In this document: piece after piece, positions 35,087 through 43,957 of the stretch
Layout of the letters: each line of letters begins with the position of its first letter
Numbering within the stretch: the stretch's first letter is position 1
Origin: Sphingobium psychrophilum
GTDB taxonomy: Bacteria; Pseudomonadota; Alphaproteobacteria; Sphingomonadales; Sphingomonadaceae
Direction of reading: 5' to 3'
NCBI RefSeq assembly: GCF_012927105.1
Contig: NZ_JABBFV010000003.1
Location: 248,001-312,000 of the forward strand
Length of the DNA stretch: 64,000 bases
Position numbers and translations under genes: made by a program
The notes under the pieces: model-generated
Database searches by the model: none
The model's input: only the letters and a program-made list of their open reading frames with translations
Told to the model about the DNA's origin: nothing

Positions 35087-36417
35087 ACCCGCGCCTGGAC
35101 CGCCTGAACCCGTCGATCCTCACCCGGATCGTCGCGCTGGTCGCGGCCACCCTGCTGCTGGCGCTGGGCGCTATGATGCTGGTCGCCTTTCGCGGGCCGC
35201 CGCCGCACAGCCGGCCGATGATGCTGGGCGAGGCCGCTGCCTTGTTGCAGGGCGCAGCGGCCCCGGCCGGTAGTTGGACGGTAGCGCGCTATCAGTCCGA
35301 TCCCGCACCGCTGGTCGAGCCGGGACAGATGGAGGACCGGCGCGCCGCCGCGCAGGTCGCCGCGCTGCTGGGTGTGCGCCCGACCGACGTCCGCCTGATG
35401 CGCGAACTGCCACCGATGCGGATGGCTGATCCCGATCGGAAGGTCTGGCCACGGCCTAATTTCGGTCCTGACGGCACGATGCTGCATGGCGCATTCCTGC
35501 TGGCGAGGCGCACAACGGGCGGCTGGCAGGTGGTGCAGGCGCGGCAGGGGGCGAACGGGCGCTGGTACGCCATCACCCTGTCGCTGATGGCGGGCATCTT
35601 CATCCTGCTGCTGCTGCCTGCTTATTGGGTGGCGCGGCGCATTACCCAGCCGATCCGGCAATTGGCCGACGGCGCGGCGACCGAGCGGCCCGAACGCGCG
35701 GACCCGCTGCCGCTGACCGGCCCGCCGGAGGTGCGCGCGGTCGGCGCGGCCTATAATCATATGCGCGCGCGAATCGCCGATTATCTGAACGAACGCACGG
35801 CGATGCTGGTCGCGATCGCGCATGATCTGCGCACGCCCATGACCCGCCTGTCGTTCCGGCTGGAGGCGCTGCCCGACGGGCCGCGCGCCAAGGCGCAGGC
35901 GGATGTGCAGGAAATGCGCGCAATGGTCACCGACCTGCTCGATTTCATGCGCGGCCAGGGCGAGGGCGCGGCGCGGGTGCGCATCGACCTGTCCGCCATC
36001 ATCGAGACGCTGGCCGACGACCTGGCCGATATGGGGCAGGATGTGGCGGTGACGCATAGCAGCCGCGCGGTGGTGCGCGGCGACGCGGTGGCGCTGCGCC
36101 GCTGCATCGCCAATCTGGTCGAAAATGCGGTGCGCTATGGCGGATCGGCCCGAATCGCGATGACAGTGGCGGATGAGCGCGTGACGGTGGCGGTCGAGGA
36201 TGACGGGCCGGGCGTGCCCGATGTCGCGATCGAGCGGCTGTGTGAGCCTTTCTATCGCGGCGAAGCATCGCGTAACCGGGAGACGGGCGGCGTGGGCCTG
36301 GGCCTCTCCATCGCGCGGCGGATTGCGGACAGCCATGGCGGCGCACTGGCCTTCGCCAACCGCGCCGGCGGCACCAGCGGATTACGGGCCAGCATCACCC
36401 TGCCCCTGGAACGCTGA
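35083..36417 (+). CDS. Sensor histidine kinase, EnvZ-like
   Basis: 444 aa. Two membrane helices (about 16-36 and 165-185) flank a periplasmic domain. A HAMP linker (ARRITQPIRQLADG) follows, then the H-box IAHDLRTPMTRL, N-box CIANLVENAVRYG, G1 VEDDGPGVPD, and G2 GGVGLGLSIARRI. All kinase elements are intact. It is the cognate partner of the upstream regulator, with GTG start overlapping its stop. Confidence 0.95.
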   Translation: MNPRLDRLNPSILTRIVALVAATLLLALGAMMLVAFRGPPPHSRPMMLGEAAALLQGAAAPAGSWTVARYQSDPAPLVEPGQMEDRRAAAQVAALLGVRPTDVRLMRELPPMRMADPDRKVWPRPNFGPDGTMLHGAFLLARRTTGGWQVVQARQGANGRWYAITLSLMAGIFILLLLPAYWVARRITQPIRQLADGAATERPERADPLPLTGPPEVRAVGAAYNHMRARIADYLNERTAMLVAIAHDLRTPMTRLSFRLEALPDGPRAKAQADVQEMRAMVTDLLDFMRGQGEGAARVRIDLSAIIETLADDLADMGQDVAVTHSSRAVVRGDAVALRRCIANLVENAVRYGGSARIAMTVADERVTVAVEDDGPGVPDVAIERLCEPFYRGEASRNRETGGVGLGLSIARRIADSHGGALAFANRAGGTSGLRASITLPLER

Positions 36418-36435
36418 ACCCGACGGAGTCGCCGA

Positions 36436-36909
36436 TCAGTCGCCGCCGTCGAAGGCGAGCGAGGCCCAGGACGCCATCGCATCCACCGCCAATGGCGACA
36501 GGCGGATCGCGCGGCGACGCCGGCTGCTGGGCGAACTGCGATGTTCATCCAGAAGGCCGCGCCGTTCCATCACCCCGACCTGGCCGACGACGACGCTTAG
36601 CGACAAGCGCAGCGTCTCGCTCAACTGCTCCAGCGTCAGCCCGCCGCCCTCCAGTTCCGCCTGATACAGCAGCAGCAATATGTCCCAGGCCGGATCGGCG
36701 AACAGATCATGCCCGAACAGCGTTGAGCGCATCCGCCGCGCTTCGACATAGCGGGCCAGCGCGGGTCGCTGGTCGTTCCCCTCGCCGTCCAGTATCGCCG
36801 GCTCTTCCTGCCGGGCGTGAAAATTGGTCAGGCATCGTTGCAGCGCGACCACTAGGTCGACCGCCTCCTGACTCGGCATGTGGCGGTCAGGCGGGATATG
36901 CACGGTCAT
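36436..36909 (-). CDS. Winged-helix (MarR-like) DNA-binding protein
   Basis: 157 aa. The middle part (LFADPAWDILLLLYQAELEGGGLTLEQLSETLRLSLSVVVGQVGVMERRGLL) reads as a winged helix of MarR-like type, with Arg-rich wing sequence. GGAAGG lies six bases before ATG 36909. The 5' end overlaps the upstream membrane-protein gene by 23 bp in another frame. It sits at the end of a four-gene minus-strand group with a LuxR-type protein. Confidence 0.75.
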   Translation of the reverse strand: MTVHIPPDRHMPSQEAVDLVVALQRCLTNFHARQEEPAILDGEGNDQRPALARYVEARRMRSTLFGHDLFADPAWDILLLLYQAELEGGGLTLEQLSETLRLSLSVVVGQVGVMERRGLLDEHRSSPSSRRRRAIRLSPLAVDAMASWASLAFDGGD

Positions 36910-37312
36910 GCGACGCCTTCCGGTCGAGTTCGATGCCGATGATGGCGAACAGCATCAGCGGGATCACCCAGACCGTGCTGAGGCCCGCATAGATCATGTC
37001 CGGAAAATCGGGCCGCAACAGGGTGACGACATGAGTCAGCACCGTCATCAGTTGGCAGGCGGCGACCCAGATCGGCCAATAGCGATTGCTGCGCAGCATC
37101 AGCCACAGCAACGCCGCAAAGGTCGCCATATCCACGACCAGCAGCCAATATTGGGTGGCGTGCCATGTCCCGGCGAGTTGCGCCGGGATGCTAAGCAGCG
37201 CCGCTATGACCGAAATCACCACCAGCAGCCGCCCTTCGCGCCCGCCGAAACACACGGCGAAGGCGCAGGTCATGAGCATCAAAAGCCAGAAGAAAGCCGC
37301 CAGCATCCGCAT
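36887..37312 (-). CDS. Small membrane protein, four helices, unknown function
   Basis: 141 aa and mostly hydrophobic, with about four membrane helices (about 3-20, 28-45, 57-75 and 105-128). Trp and Tyr cluster at helix ends (HATQYWLLVVD, NRYWPIWVAA). I recognise no family. Its 3' end overlaps the winged-helix gene, which suggests coupled expression and perhaps joint function. Confidence 0.7.
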   Translation of the reverse strand: MRMLAAFFWLLMLMTCAFAVCFGGREGRLLVVISVIAALLSIPAQLAGTWHATQYWLLVVDMATFAALLWLMLRSNRYWPIWVAACQLMTVLTHVVTLLRPDFPDMIYAGLSTVWVIPLMLFAIIGIELDRKASHDRAYPA

Positions 37313-37367
37313 TTCCGATTGAGAGGGAGAACAATGGTCATACAGATGCCGACGGCTTTCACCCCGA

Positions 37368-37712
37368 TCAGGCGACCAGGGTCAGGTGACGCGCGGTTTC
37401 GCGCTGTTCGAGTTCCAGGCCGATGGGGCAGCCAAAGGCCGTCACCTCATGCTGGCTGCGTTCGATGCAGCGGGTCAGCAGCGCGGTGGCGCGGACCATG
37501 TCGCTGCGGCCCTCGATGATCTTGGTCGCGCTGTCGTGGATCTGCTTGAGGATACGCTGGCTCTCGCTGGCGGTCAGCCCCGATCCCTGCGACGCGGTGA
37601 GGAAGGCGGCGGTCAGCTGCGCGGCGTCGACCAGTGCATTGTCCAGCGCGGCAAAGGCCTGGCGAGTCTGGTCGGCGACGGCCTGGGTCTTGGTGGAATC
37701 GAGGTTGAGCAC
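37368..37712 (-). CDS. Small helical protein of unknown function
   Basis: 114 aa, all-helical in appearance (TRQAFAALDNALVDAAQLTAAFL; SESQRILKQIHDSATKIIEGRSDMVRATALL). Starts with GTG at 37712, preceded by AAGGAG eight bases away, which is a strong site. No domain recognised. It lies between a LuxR-type membrane-anchored regulator and a membrane protein on the same strand. Confidence 0.75.
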   Translation of the reverse strand: MLNLDSTKTQAVADQTRQAFAALDNALVDAAQLTAAFLTASQGSGLTASESQRILKQIHDSATKIIEGRSDMVRATALLTRCIERSQHEVTAFGCPIGLELEQRETARHLTLVA

Positions 37713-37781
37713 AAGTCATCTCCTTCGCACGACGCTCGTTTCACCGAGCGGTGCGTGTTCAGCATGGCGATTTGGGAAAGA

Positions 37782-38273
37782 TCAGCCCAGGACCGTGAAG
37801 GCCCCGCGAATGAGCAGCAGCAAAGCGACGACACCAACCCCGGTCAGGACAGCGGCCCGGATCATCGCCAATATGCGGCCATCAATGCTCAGTTCATTGG
37901 TCGATCCCCCTAGCGGCGGGCCGAAGGCGAGGATGCGGCGCAGGAGCGTAGGGCGCTCCGTCTCCTCATCCGGCTTGTCCGGCTGACCAAGGGATGACGC
38001 AGGTTCGGGGCCGGAGGCAAGCGGCTCCGGCTGATATATCAAAGGCTGATATGTGTCACTTTGGGGCGATCGTTGATCAACCGAAACGAATAGGCGGGCG
38101 GCCTCCTTGCGCGACGGCACACCGAATTTGCGCAGGCTGGTGCGGACACGCTGATCGACCGTATGCTCCGACACGCGGAGCTGACGTGCGATTTCCTTGG
38201 AATTGAAGCCCTGCGCCACCAGCCGCAGACACTGCTTTTCCCCCTCGCTCAAGGCCGGAAGGGTTTCCGCCAC
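37782..38273 (-). CDS. LuxR-type HTH protein with C-terminal membrane anchor
   Basis: 163 aa. The N-terminus is a complete LuxR/FixJ helix-turn-helix: LSEGEKQCLRLVAQGFNSKEIARQLRVSEHTVDQRVRTSL. It is followed by an acidic, Pro-rich linker (about 70-110) and one hydrophobic helix near the C-terminus (about 135-158). There is no receiver or ligand domain. The DNA-binding head would sit in the cytoplasm, tethered by the tail. Such proteins recur in sphingomonads; their role is unknown. Confidence 0.85.
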   Translation of the reverse strand: MAETLPALSEGEKQCLRLVAQGFNSKEIARQLRVSEHTVDQRVRTSLRKFGVPSRKEAARLFVSVDQRSPQSDTYQPLIYQPEPLASGPEPASSLGQPDKPDEETERPTLLRRILAFGPPLGGSTNELSIDGRILAMIRAAVLTGVGVVALLLLIRGAFTVLG

Positions 38274-38479
38274 TTCATCATTCCTCCTGCGTGAGCCGCC
38301 TGCCGGTTCAACGAACGACCGGACGGGAAGGCTCAGCCACCCACATCTTCATTCACCATAGAAGGTTGCGATTCGGTTTGCACCGGACCCTAAAGTGACA
38401 CGACAGGATGCAGGGATGCAATGCGGATGGGCGGCGGAACGTCCGCCCCCGACTCACATGTCCGAATTGAGCGTCCGAA

Positions 38480-38650
38480 TCAGGCGTCCGGCTTCGCCCC
38501 GCCCTGCTTTGCCTTATGCGCCGCGAGCAGCGCGTCGATCTCGACGATGCGCAGGCGCTGGACCGTGTCCTTGGCCAAGCCCTTCAGGCGACATTCGGCC
38601 CAAAGGGCGCGGCGCTCGGATGTCAGCGCCTTAAGATAGAGGTCGGCCAT
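38480..38650 (-). CDS. Small conserved-looking protein, 56 aa
   Basis: Begins MADLYLKALTSERRALWAEC and ends in a Lys-rich tail; predicted helical and amphipathic. AGGAG with good spacing precedes the ATG. Codon use is the same GC-rich type as the neighbours. It is 103 bp downstream of typA on the same strand and probably shares its transcript. Family not recognised. Confidence 0.65.
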   Translation of the reverse strand: MADLYLKALTSERRALWAECRLKGLAKDTVQRLRIVEIDALLAAHKAKQGGAKPDA

Positions 38651-38753
38651 GTGCGGACTCCTGCAAACCGATTGGGGGCGGTGCGTTGCCGCCCGCCCCC
38701 TTCGGCGGGCCTTCGGCCCGCCACCTCCCCATGCCGAGGAGGAACTCTATGAC

Positions 38754-40589
38754 TTACGCCGCCTTGGAACGGCTCATGCGCTTGCGCTCGTTCGGGTCCA
38801 GGTAGCGCTTGCGCAGACGGATGGTCTTGGGCGTCACTTCGACCAGTTCGTCATCGTCGATATAGGCGATCGCCTGTTCCAGCGTCAGCTTCCATGGCGG
38901 GGTCAGGCGAACGGCGTCGTCCTTGCCCGATGCACGGAAGTTGGTGAGCGCCTTGCTCTTCATCGGGTTGACTTCCAGATCGTCGGGCTTGGCGTTTTCG
39001 CCGATGATCATGCCTTCATAAAGCGCTTCGCCCACGCCGACCATCAGGATGCCGCGTTCTTCGAGCGGACCCAGCGCATAGGCATTGGCTTCGCCCGACC
39101 CGTTGGAGATCAGCACGCCGTTCTTGCGGCCTTCGATCTTGCCCTTGTGGGGACCATATTTCTCGAACAGGCGGTTCATGATGCCGGTGCCGCGCGTGTC
39201 GGACAGGAATTCGCCATGATAGCCGATCAGGCCGCGCGACGGGGCGGAGAAGGTGATGCGGGTCTTGCCGCCGCCCGAGGGACGCATGTCGGTCATCTCG
39301 GCCTTGCGGATGTTCATCTTCTCGACAACGGTGCCGGAAAATTCCTCGTCCACGTCGATCATGACGGTTTCATATGGCTCGGTCTTGCCGCCATTCTCGT
39401 CTTCGCCAAACAGCACGCGCGGGCGGCTGATCGACAGCTCGAAGCCTTCGCGGCGCATGGTTTCGATCAGCACGCCCAGCTGAAGCTCGCCGCGGCCGGC
39501 GACTTCGAAGCTGTCCTTGTCGGCGCTTTCCGTGACCTTCACGGCGACGTTGGATTCGGCTTCGCGGGCCAGGCGGTCGCGGATCATGCGGCTCGTGACC
39601 TTGGTGCCTTCGCGGCCCGCCATCGGCGAATCATTCACGGCAAAGCGCATCGAGAGCGTTGGCGGATCGATCGGCTGGGCCTGGATCGGTTCGGTCACCG
39701 AAATGTCGCAGATGGTGTTCGCCACAGTCGCGACCGCCAGACCGGCCAGCGAGATGATATCGCCCGCCTTGGCTTCGTCCACAGGCACGCGGTCCAGGCC
39801 ATGGAAGGCCATGATCTTCGACGCGCGGCCGGTTTCGATCACCTTGCCGTCCATGTCGAGCGCGTGGATCGCCTGGTTCACCTTCACCGAACCGCTGGTC
39901 ACGCGGCCGGTCAGGATGCGGCCGAGGAAGTTGTCGCGGTCAAGCAACGTCACCAGGAAGGTGAAGGGCACGCCTTCGACTTCCACGGCCGGCGCTGGCA
40001 CATGATCGACGATCTTCTGGAACAGCGGGATCAGCGTGCCCGAACGGAGCGTGGCGTCGTCATTGGCATAGCCGTTGCGGCCCGATGCGTAGAGGACGGG
40101 GAAGTCGAGCTGTTCGTCGGTCGCGTCGAGCGACACGAACAGGTCGAACACTTCGTCCAGCACTTCCTGAATGCGCTCGTCGGGACGGTCGACCTTGTTG
40201 ACGACGACGATGGGCTTGAGGCCCAGCGCCAGCGCCTTGCCGGTCACGAACTTGGTCTGCGGCATCGCGCCTTCCGACGAATCGACCAGCAGGACGACGC
40301 CGTCGACCATCGAGAGGATGCGCTCGACTTCACCGCCGAAGTCGGCGTGGCCGGGGGTGTCGACGATGTTGATGCGGACGGGTTCGCCGCCTTCGGGCGT
40401 CCATTCGACCGAGGTCGGCTTCGCCAGGATGGTGATGCCGCGCTCCTTTTCCAGGTCGTTGCTGTCCATCGCGCGCTCTTCGACGCGCTGGTTGTCGCGG
40501 AAAGTGCCGGACTGGCGGAAAAGCTGGTCGACGAGGGTGGTTTTGCCGTGATCGACGTGCGCGATGATCGCGATATTACGCAGGGACAT
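38754..40589 (-). CDS. typA: Ribosome-associated GTPase TypA/BipA
   Basis: 611 aa translational GTPase. G1 [10 protein letters not shown]2 and G3 DTPGHADF, G4 NKVD are all present near the start, followed by EF-G-like domains and the TypA-specific C-terminal domain (ending with [14 protein letters not shown] and RPSG-type loops). It binds 70S ribosomes and is needed for growth under stress and low temperature. AAGG precedes ATG 40589; the frame extends upstream to 40682 without family similarity. Confidence 0.97.
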   Translation of the reverse strand: MSLRNIAIIAHVDHGKTTLVDQLFRQSGTFRDNQRVEERAMDSNDLEKERGITILAKPTSVEWTPEGGEPVRINIVDTPGHADFGGEVERILSMVDGVVLLVDSSEGAMPQTKFVTGKALALGLKPIVVVNKVDRPDERIQEVLDEVFDLFVSLDATDEQLDFPVLYASGRNGYANDDATLRSGTLIPLFQKIVDHVPAPAVEVEGVPFTFLVTLLDRDNFLGRILTGRVTSGSVKVNQAIHALDMDGKVIETGRASKIMAFHGLDRVPVDEAKAGDIISLAGLAVATVANTICDISVTEPIQAQPIDPPTLSMRFAVNDSPMAGREGTKVTSRMIRDRLAREAESNVAVKVTESADKDSFEVAGRGELQLGVLIETMRREGFELSISRPRVLFGEDENGGKTEPYETVMIDVDEEFSGTVVEKMNIRKAEMTDMRPSGGGKTRITFSAPSRGLIGYHGEFLSDTRGTGIMNRLFEKYGPHKGKIEGRKNGVLISNGSGEANAYALGPLEERGILMVGVGEALYEGMIIGENAKPDDLEVNPMKSKALTNFRASGKDDAVRLTPPWKLTLEQAIAYIDDDELVEVTPKTIRLRKRYLDPNERKRMSRSKAA

Positions 40590-40760
40590 GTCTTGCCTTC
40601 GGGATATGGGTTCCCCCGGCCGACACAAGGTCACGCAAGAGGCTTCGGGCGCGCCCCTACAGGAAATGACGCGATGCGGCAAGGGTGGGCGCGTCGAGCG
40701 GGCCGATGGCGGGTTGGGCCGCCCGATCCGTCGAACATGGCGCCAGCACAGGAGACGCCC

Positions 40761-41987
40761 ATGACCGACATCAGCCGCCGTACACTGATCCAGGCGGCCG
40801 CCGTCGCCGCGCCGCTGGCCCTTTCACCGCAGATGTTGAGCGCGGCGGGCAAACCGGCCTTGCGCGCGGCAATGCTGCTCGATCCGGCGATCCGTTATTT
40901 CAACGCCGCGAACATCGCGCCGACCTTCCGCAGCGTGGCGGCGATCCATGAACAGGAGACGCGCGCGTTCCAGATGGACCCGTCGGTCGAACGGCGCGCC
41001 CTCTACCCCAAGGTGGCCGACGCCCTGCGCGCGCGGATCGCCGTCCGGCTGAAGGTCACGGCGCAGGAAATCGCGCTGGTCCGCAATGCGAGCGAGGCCA
41101 ATACGGTGGCGGTGCGCGGACTGGCGCTGAAACGGGGCGACCGGATCATCCTGACCGACCATAATCATCCATCGACCTGGGACAGCTGGAAACTGCGCGC
41201 GGAGCGGGAGGGGCTGGACCTGCATGTCGTGCCGGTGCCGGTCGACGCCGAATCGCCGCAGACGCTGCTGGACGGCATCGCCGCCGCCATCACGCCCAAC
41301 ACGAAGGCGATCTTCCTGTCGCACATGAGCAACATCACCGGCATCATATATCCGGTGGCTGAGATCGCGAAGCTGGCGCAGGCGAAGAATATCTGGCTCC
41401 ATGCCGACGGCGCGCAGACCTTCGGCTGGATGCAGCTGGACCTGCCCGCGCTGGGCGTCGACAGCTATTCGGGCAGCACGCATAAATGGCTGATGGGGCC
41501 GCTGGAGGGCGGCATCCTCTATGTAAAGCGCGCGCGACAGGCCGAACTCCAGCCGATCATGATGAGCCATGGCTATTGGTTGACCGATCCGGCCAATCTG
41601 GAGACGGCGCAAAAATATGAGATTTCGGGGCAGCGCGACGATCCCAAGCTGATGGCGATCGCCGCGACGCTGGACGTGCTGGACGGCGTGGGCGGCGACG
41701 CGGTGATCGAACCGGCGGTGCGCCAGCGCGCGGCGGCGATGCGGCAGGCGATAGCCGGCGTCGCGGGCGCGCGGGTCATCGGCAGCGGTGCGGCCGCGAT
41801 CACCGGGCCGGTCATCACCGTCGCCTTCCCCGGCCGTGACGTGCCGGCGATGCGCGCGAAACTGTGGCAGGGCAAGATCGCTACCGCCGCGTCGAAGCTG
41901 GAGGGCGGCGCGATCCGCTTTTCGCCGCATATCTATAATAGCGACGATGATGTGGCGGCGGTGATCGAGGGGCTGCGCGCGGGGTAG
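40761..41987 (+). CDS. Tat-exported class V aminotransferase (isopenicillin-N epimerase-like)
   Basis: 408 aa. A Tat-type N-terminus (MTDISRRTLIQAAAVAAPLAL) is followed by a fold-type I PLP domain. HADGAQTFGW binds the cofactor, and SGSTHKWLMGPLEGG holds the Schiff-base Lys. The class V group contains cysteine desulfurases and isopenicillin-N epimerase; the reaction here is unknown, and a periplasmic location is unusual for PLP enzymes. AGGAGA precedes the ATG. A long frame spanning 38649-41987 only joins it to the antisense of typA. Confidence 0.88.
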   Translation: MTDISRRTLIQAAAVAAPLALSPQMLSAAGKPALRAAMLLDPAIRYFNAANIAPTFRSVAAIHEQETRAFQMDPSVERRALYPKVADALRARIAVRLKVTAQEIALVRNASEANTVAVRGLALKRGDRIILTDHNHPSTWDSWKLRAEREGLDLHVVPVPVDAESPQTLLDGIAAAITPNTKAIFLSHMSNITGIIYPVAEIAKLAQAKNIWLHADGAQTFGWMQLDLPALGVDSYSGSTHKWLMGPLEGGILYVKRARQAELQPIMMSHGYWLTDPANLETAQKYEISGQRDDPKLMAIAATLDVLDGVGGDAVIEPAVRQRAAAMRQAIAGVAGARVIGSGAAAITGPVITVAFPGRDVPAMRAKLWQGKIATAASKLEGGAIRFSPHIYNSDDDVAAVIEGLRAG

Positions 41988-42311
41988 CTGAGTAGCGCGC
42001 AGGTTGCGATAGTAAGGGGACTGTTCCTTTTTGCCCTCTCCCGCTTTCACGGGAGAGGCTACGGAGACTTGGTAGCTTGCTGCCTAGTCGATGTCGGTTA
42101 GGGTCTTTCCTCTTTCTGGGGGTGACCAGTCAATAGAAAGACAGACCCTCACCCACGAAAGCGGGAGAGGGCTAGGCAGCAGACCGTCCCCTTCCCTCTC
42201 AATCCACCGCTGCTTTACGTCAGTGCAATATCTCCTTGCCCCCCGCGACGACATTTCTATGGTGCCCCGCGTCGCCAATAATATAGCCTGATGCCAAGGA
42301 GCTTCCCTCTC
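41988..42311. other. Intergenic region with paired inverted repeats
   Basis: No gene seen. A hairpin CCTCTCCCG-6 nt-CGGGAGAGG (42035-42058) is followed by a distant perfect complement: CCCTCTCCCGCTTTC (42034-42048) against GAAAGCGGGAGAGGG (42157-42171). GCTGCCTAG (about 42078-42087) and CTAGGCAGC (42172-42180) also pair. This resembles the sphingomonad intergenic repeats. The S10 peptidase promoter must lie in the last part. Confidence 0.5.
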
Positions 42312-43862
42312 ATGCGGTCTGCCGCCACCTTAGCTTTCGCCTCGCTGATCGCCCTCGCCACCCCGGCCTTCGCGCAGAAGGATGCGCCCGACGCCGCGAA
42401 GCAACATGCCGACAAGGTCGCCGAAGAGGTCGCGGCCAACTGGGCCAGCGCCCCGGTCGAGGAAGTGACGCAGAGCAGCAAGGGCACGGCCCGCGTCGAT
42501 GGCAAGGCCATCCCCTACACCCAGACCGCCGGCACGCTCACCATCCGCGATGAAAAGGGCAAGCCGGTCGCCAGCATGTTCTACACCGCCTATACCGCGG
42601 CGGGTAAGAACCGTCCTGTCACCTTCCTGTATAATGGCGGTCCCGGCTCCTCGTCGCTCTGGCTGCGCATGGGCAGCTTCGCCCCGGAGCATGTCCGCAC
42701 CGGCAATCCGGAGGCGGTGAAGCCCGCCCCGTTCGACGTCGGCCCGAACAATGACAGCCTGATCGGCAGCACCGACATGGTGTTCCTCGACACGATCGGT
42801 TCGGGCTATTCGCGCATTTTGGGCGACGCCAAGCCGTCCGATTTCTACAGCGTCGATGGGGATGTAGACGCCTTCGCCAAGGCGATCATCCGCTACACGA
42901 CGAAAAATGGCCGCTGGGCGTCGCCCAAATATATTTTCGGCGAAAGCTATGGCACGACCCGGTCGGGCGCGCTTGCCTATCAGCTGGAGGATCGCGGGCT
43001 GGCGCTGAACGGCGTGGTACTGTTGTCGTCGATCATGAATTATGGCGTGCGCCAGTCGGGCTTCGACACCATCCATATCGGCTATATCCCCAGCTACGCC
43101 GCGACCGCCTGGTATCATAACCGCGTGCCGGGCGGCCGCCCCGCCAGCCTGGAAGCTTTTGTCGAGGAGGCGCGCCAGTTCGCCAATGGCCCCTATGCCA
43201 CAGCGTTGCTCAAGGGGTCTGACATCAGCCCACAGGAAACCGACCAGATCGCCCAGCAATTGAGCCGCTTCACCGGCCTGTCGGTCGATTATCTCAAGCG
43301 CGCCAATTTGCGCGTCAGCCTGTCGCGCTTCCGCAAGGAATTGCTGCGCGATGGCCATGAGACGGTGGGCCGCTTCGACAGCCGCTACAAGGGCATAGAC
43401 GCCGACGCGGCGGGCGAGGAGCCGGAATTTGATCCGTCCAGCACCGGCATCACCGGCCTTTATGTCGGCAGCTTTCTGGATCAGGTAACGCGCCAGATCG
43501 GCTACAAGACCGACCTTAACTACCGCCTGAGCGCGCGCGAGGGCGGCGATTTCAAATGGGACTGGAGCCATCAGGCACCGGAAGGCGGCAAGCAGAATGT
43601 CGCGGACGTGACCGCAGACCTGAGCGCCGCGATGCGCACCAACCCGCATCTGCGCGTGCTGTCGCTCAATGGCTGGTACGATATGGCGACGCCCTTCTTC
43701 TCGACCGAGCGCGATTTGAAGCACATGATGCTGGAGCCGCAGCTGCGCCAGAACCTCCAGTTCAAATATTATCCGGCAGGCCACATGGTCTATCTGAACC
43801 CGGAAGCACTGCACCAGATGCGGCTCGACATGGAGCGCTATTACGCGGAAGGCGCGCGCTGA
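42312..43862 (+). CDS. Exported S10 family serine carboxypeptidase
   Basis: 516 aa with a signal peptide (1-22, ending TPAFAQ). The family motifs are NGGPGSSSLW (oxyanion), nucleophile Ser212 in GESYGTTRSG, Asp457 in NGWYDMATPF, and His491 in GHMVYL. It removes C-terminal residues from peptides outside the cytoplasm. The second ATG (42312) is chosen because AAGGAG lies 10 bp upstream and the signal peptide starts there; the ATG at 42291 is also in frame. Confidence 0.93.
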   Translation: MRSAATLAFASLIALATPAFAQKDAPDAAKQHADKVAEEVAANWASAPVEEVTQSSKGTARVDGKAIPYTQTAGTLTIRDEKGKPVASMFYTAYTAAGKNRPVTFLYNGGPGSSSLWLRMGSFAPEHVRTGNPEAVKPAPFDVGPNNDSLIGSTDMVFLDTIGSGYSRILGDAKPSDFYSVDGDVDAFAKAIIRYTTKNGRWASPKYIFGESYGTTRSGALAYQLEDRGLALNGVVLLSSIMNYGVRQSGFDTIHIGYIPSYAATAWYHNRVPGGRPASLEAFVEEARQFANGPYATALLKGSDISPQETDQIAQQLSRFTGLSVDYLKRANLRVSLSRFRKELLRDGHETVGRFDSRYKGIDADAAGEEPEFDPSSTGITGLYVGSFLDQVTRQIGYKTDLNYRLSAREGGDFKWDWSHQAPEGGKQNVADVTADLSAAMRTNPHLRVLSLNGWYDMATPFFSTERDLKHMMLEPQLRQNLQFKYYPAGHMVYLNPEALHQMRLDMERYYAEGAR

Positions 43863-43957
43863 TTGCATCGGGCGCGGAGCCGGGCCATATTCGCCATTGA
43901 AGCGCCACTGTAATAGTCACATATGACAGCTGGTTCGCAATGCCGTTGGGAGACGAT

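Noticed and set aside
38649-41987. A single 1112-codon gene
   Set aside because: Its first two thirds are antisense to typA. Only the last part from 40761, with its own AGGAGA site and Tat signal, is real.
42084-42278. Small minus-strand frame between the aminotransferase and peptidase genes
   Set aside because: It runs through the inverted repeats and has no start signal or family.
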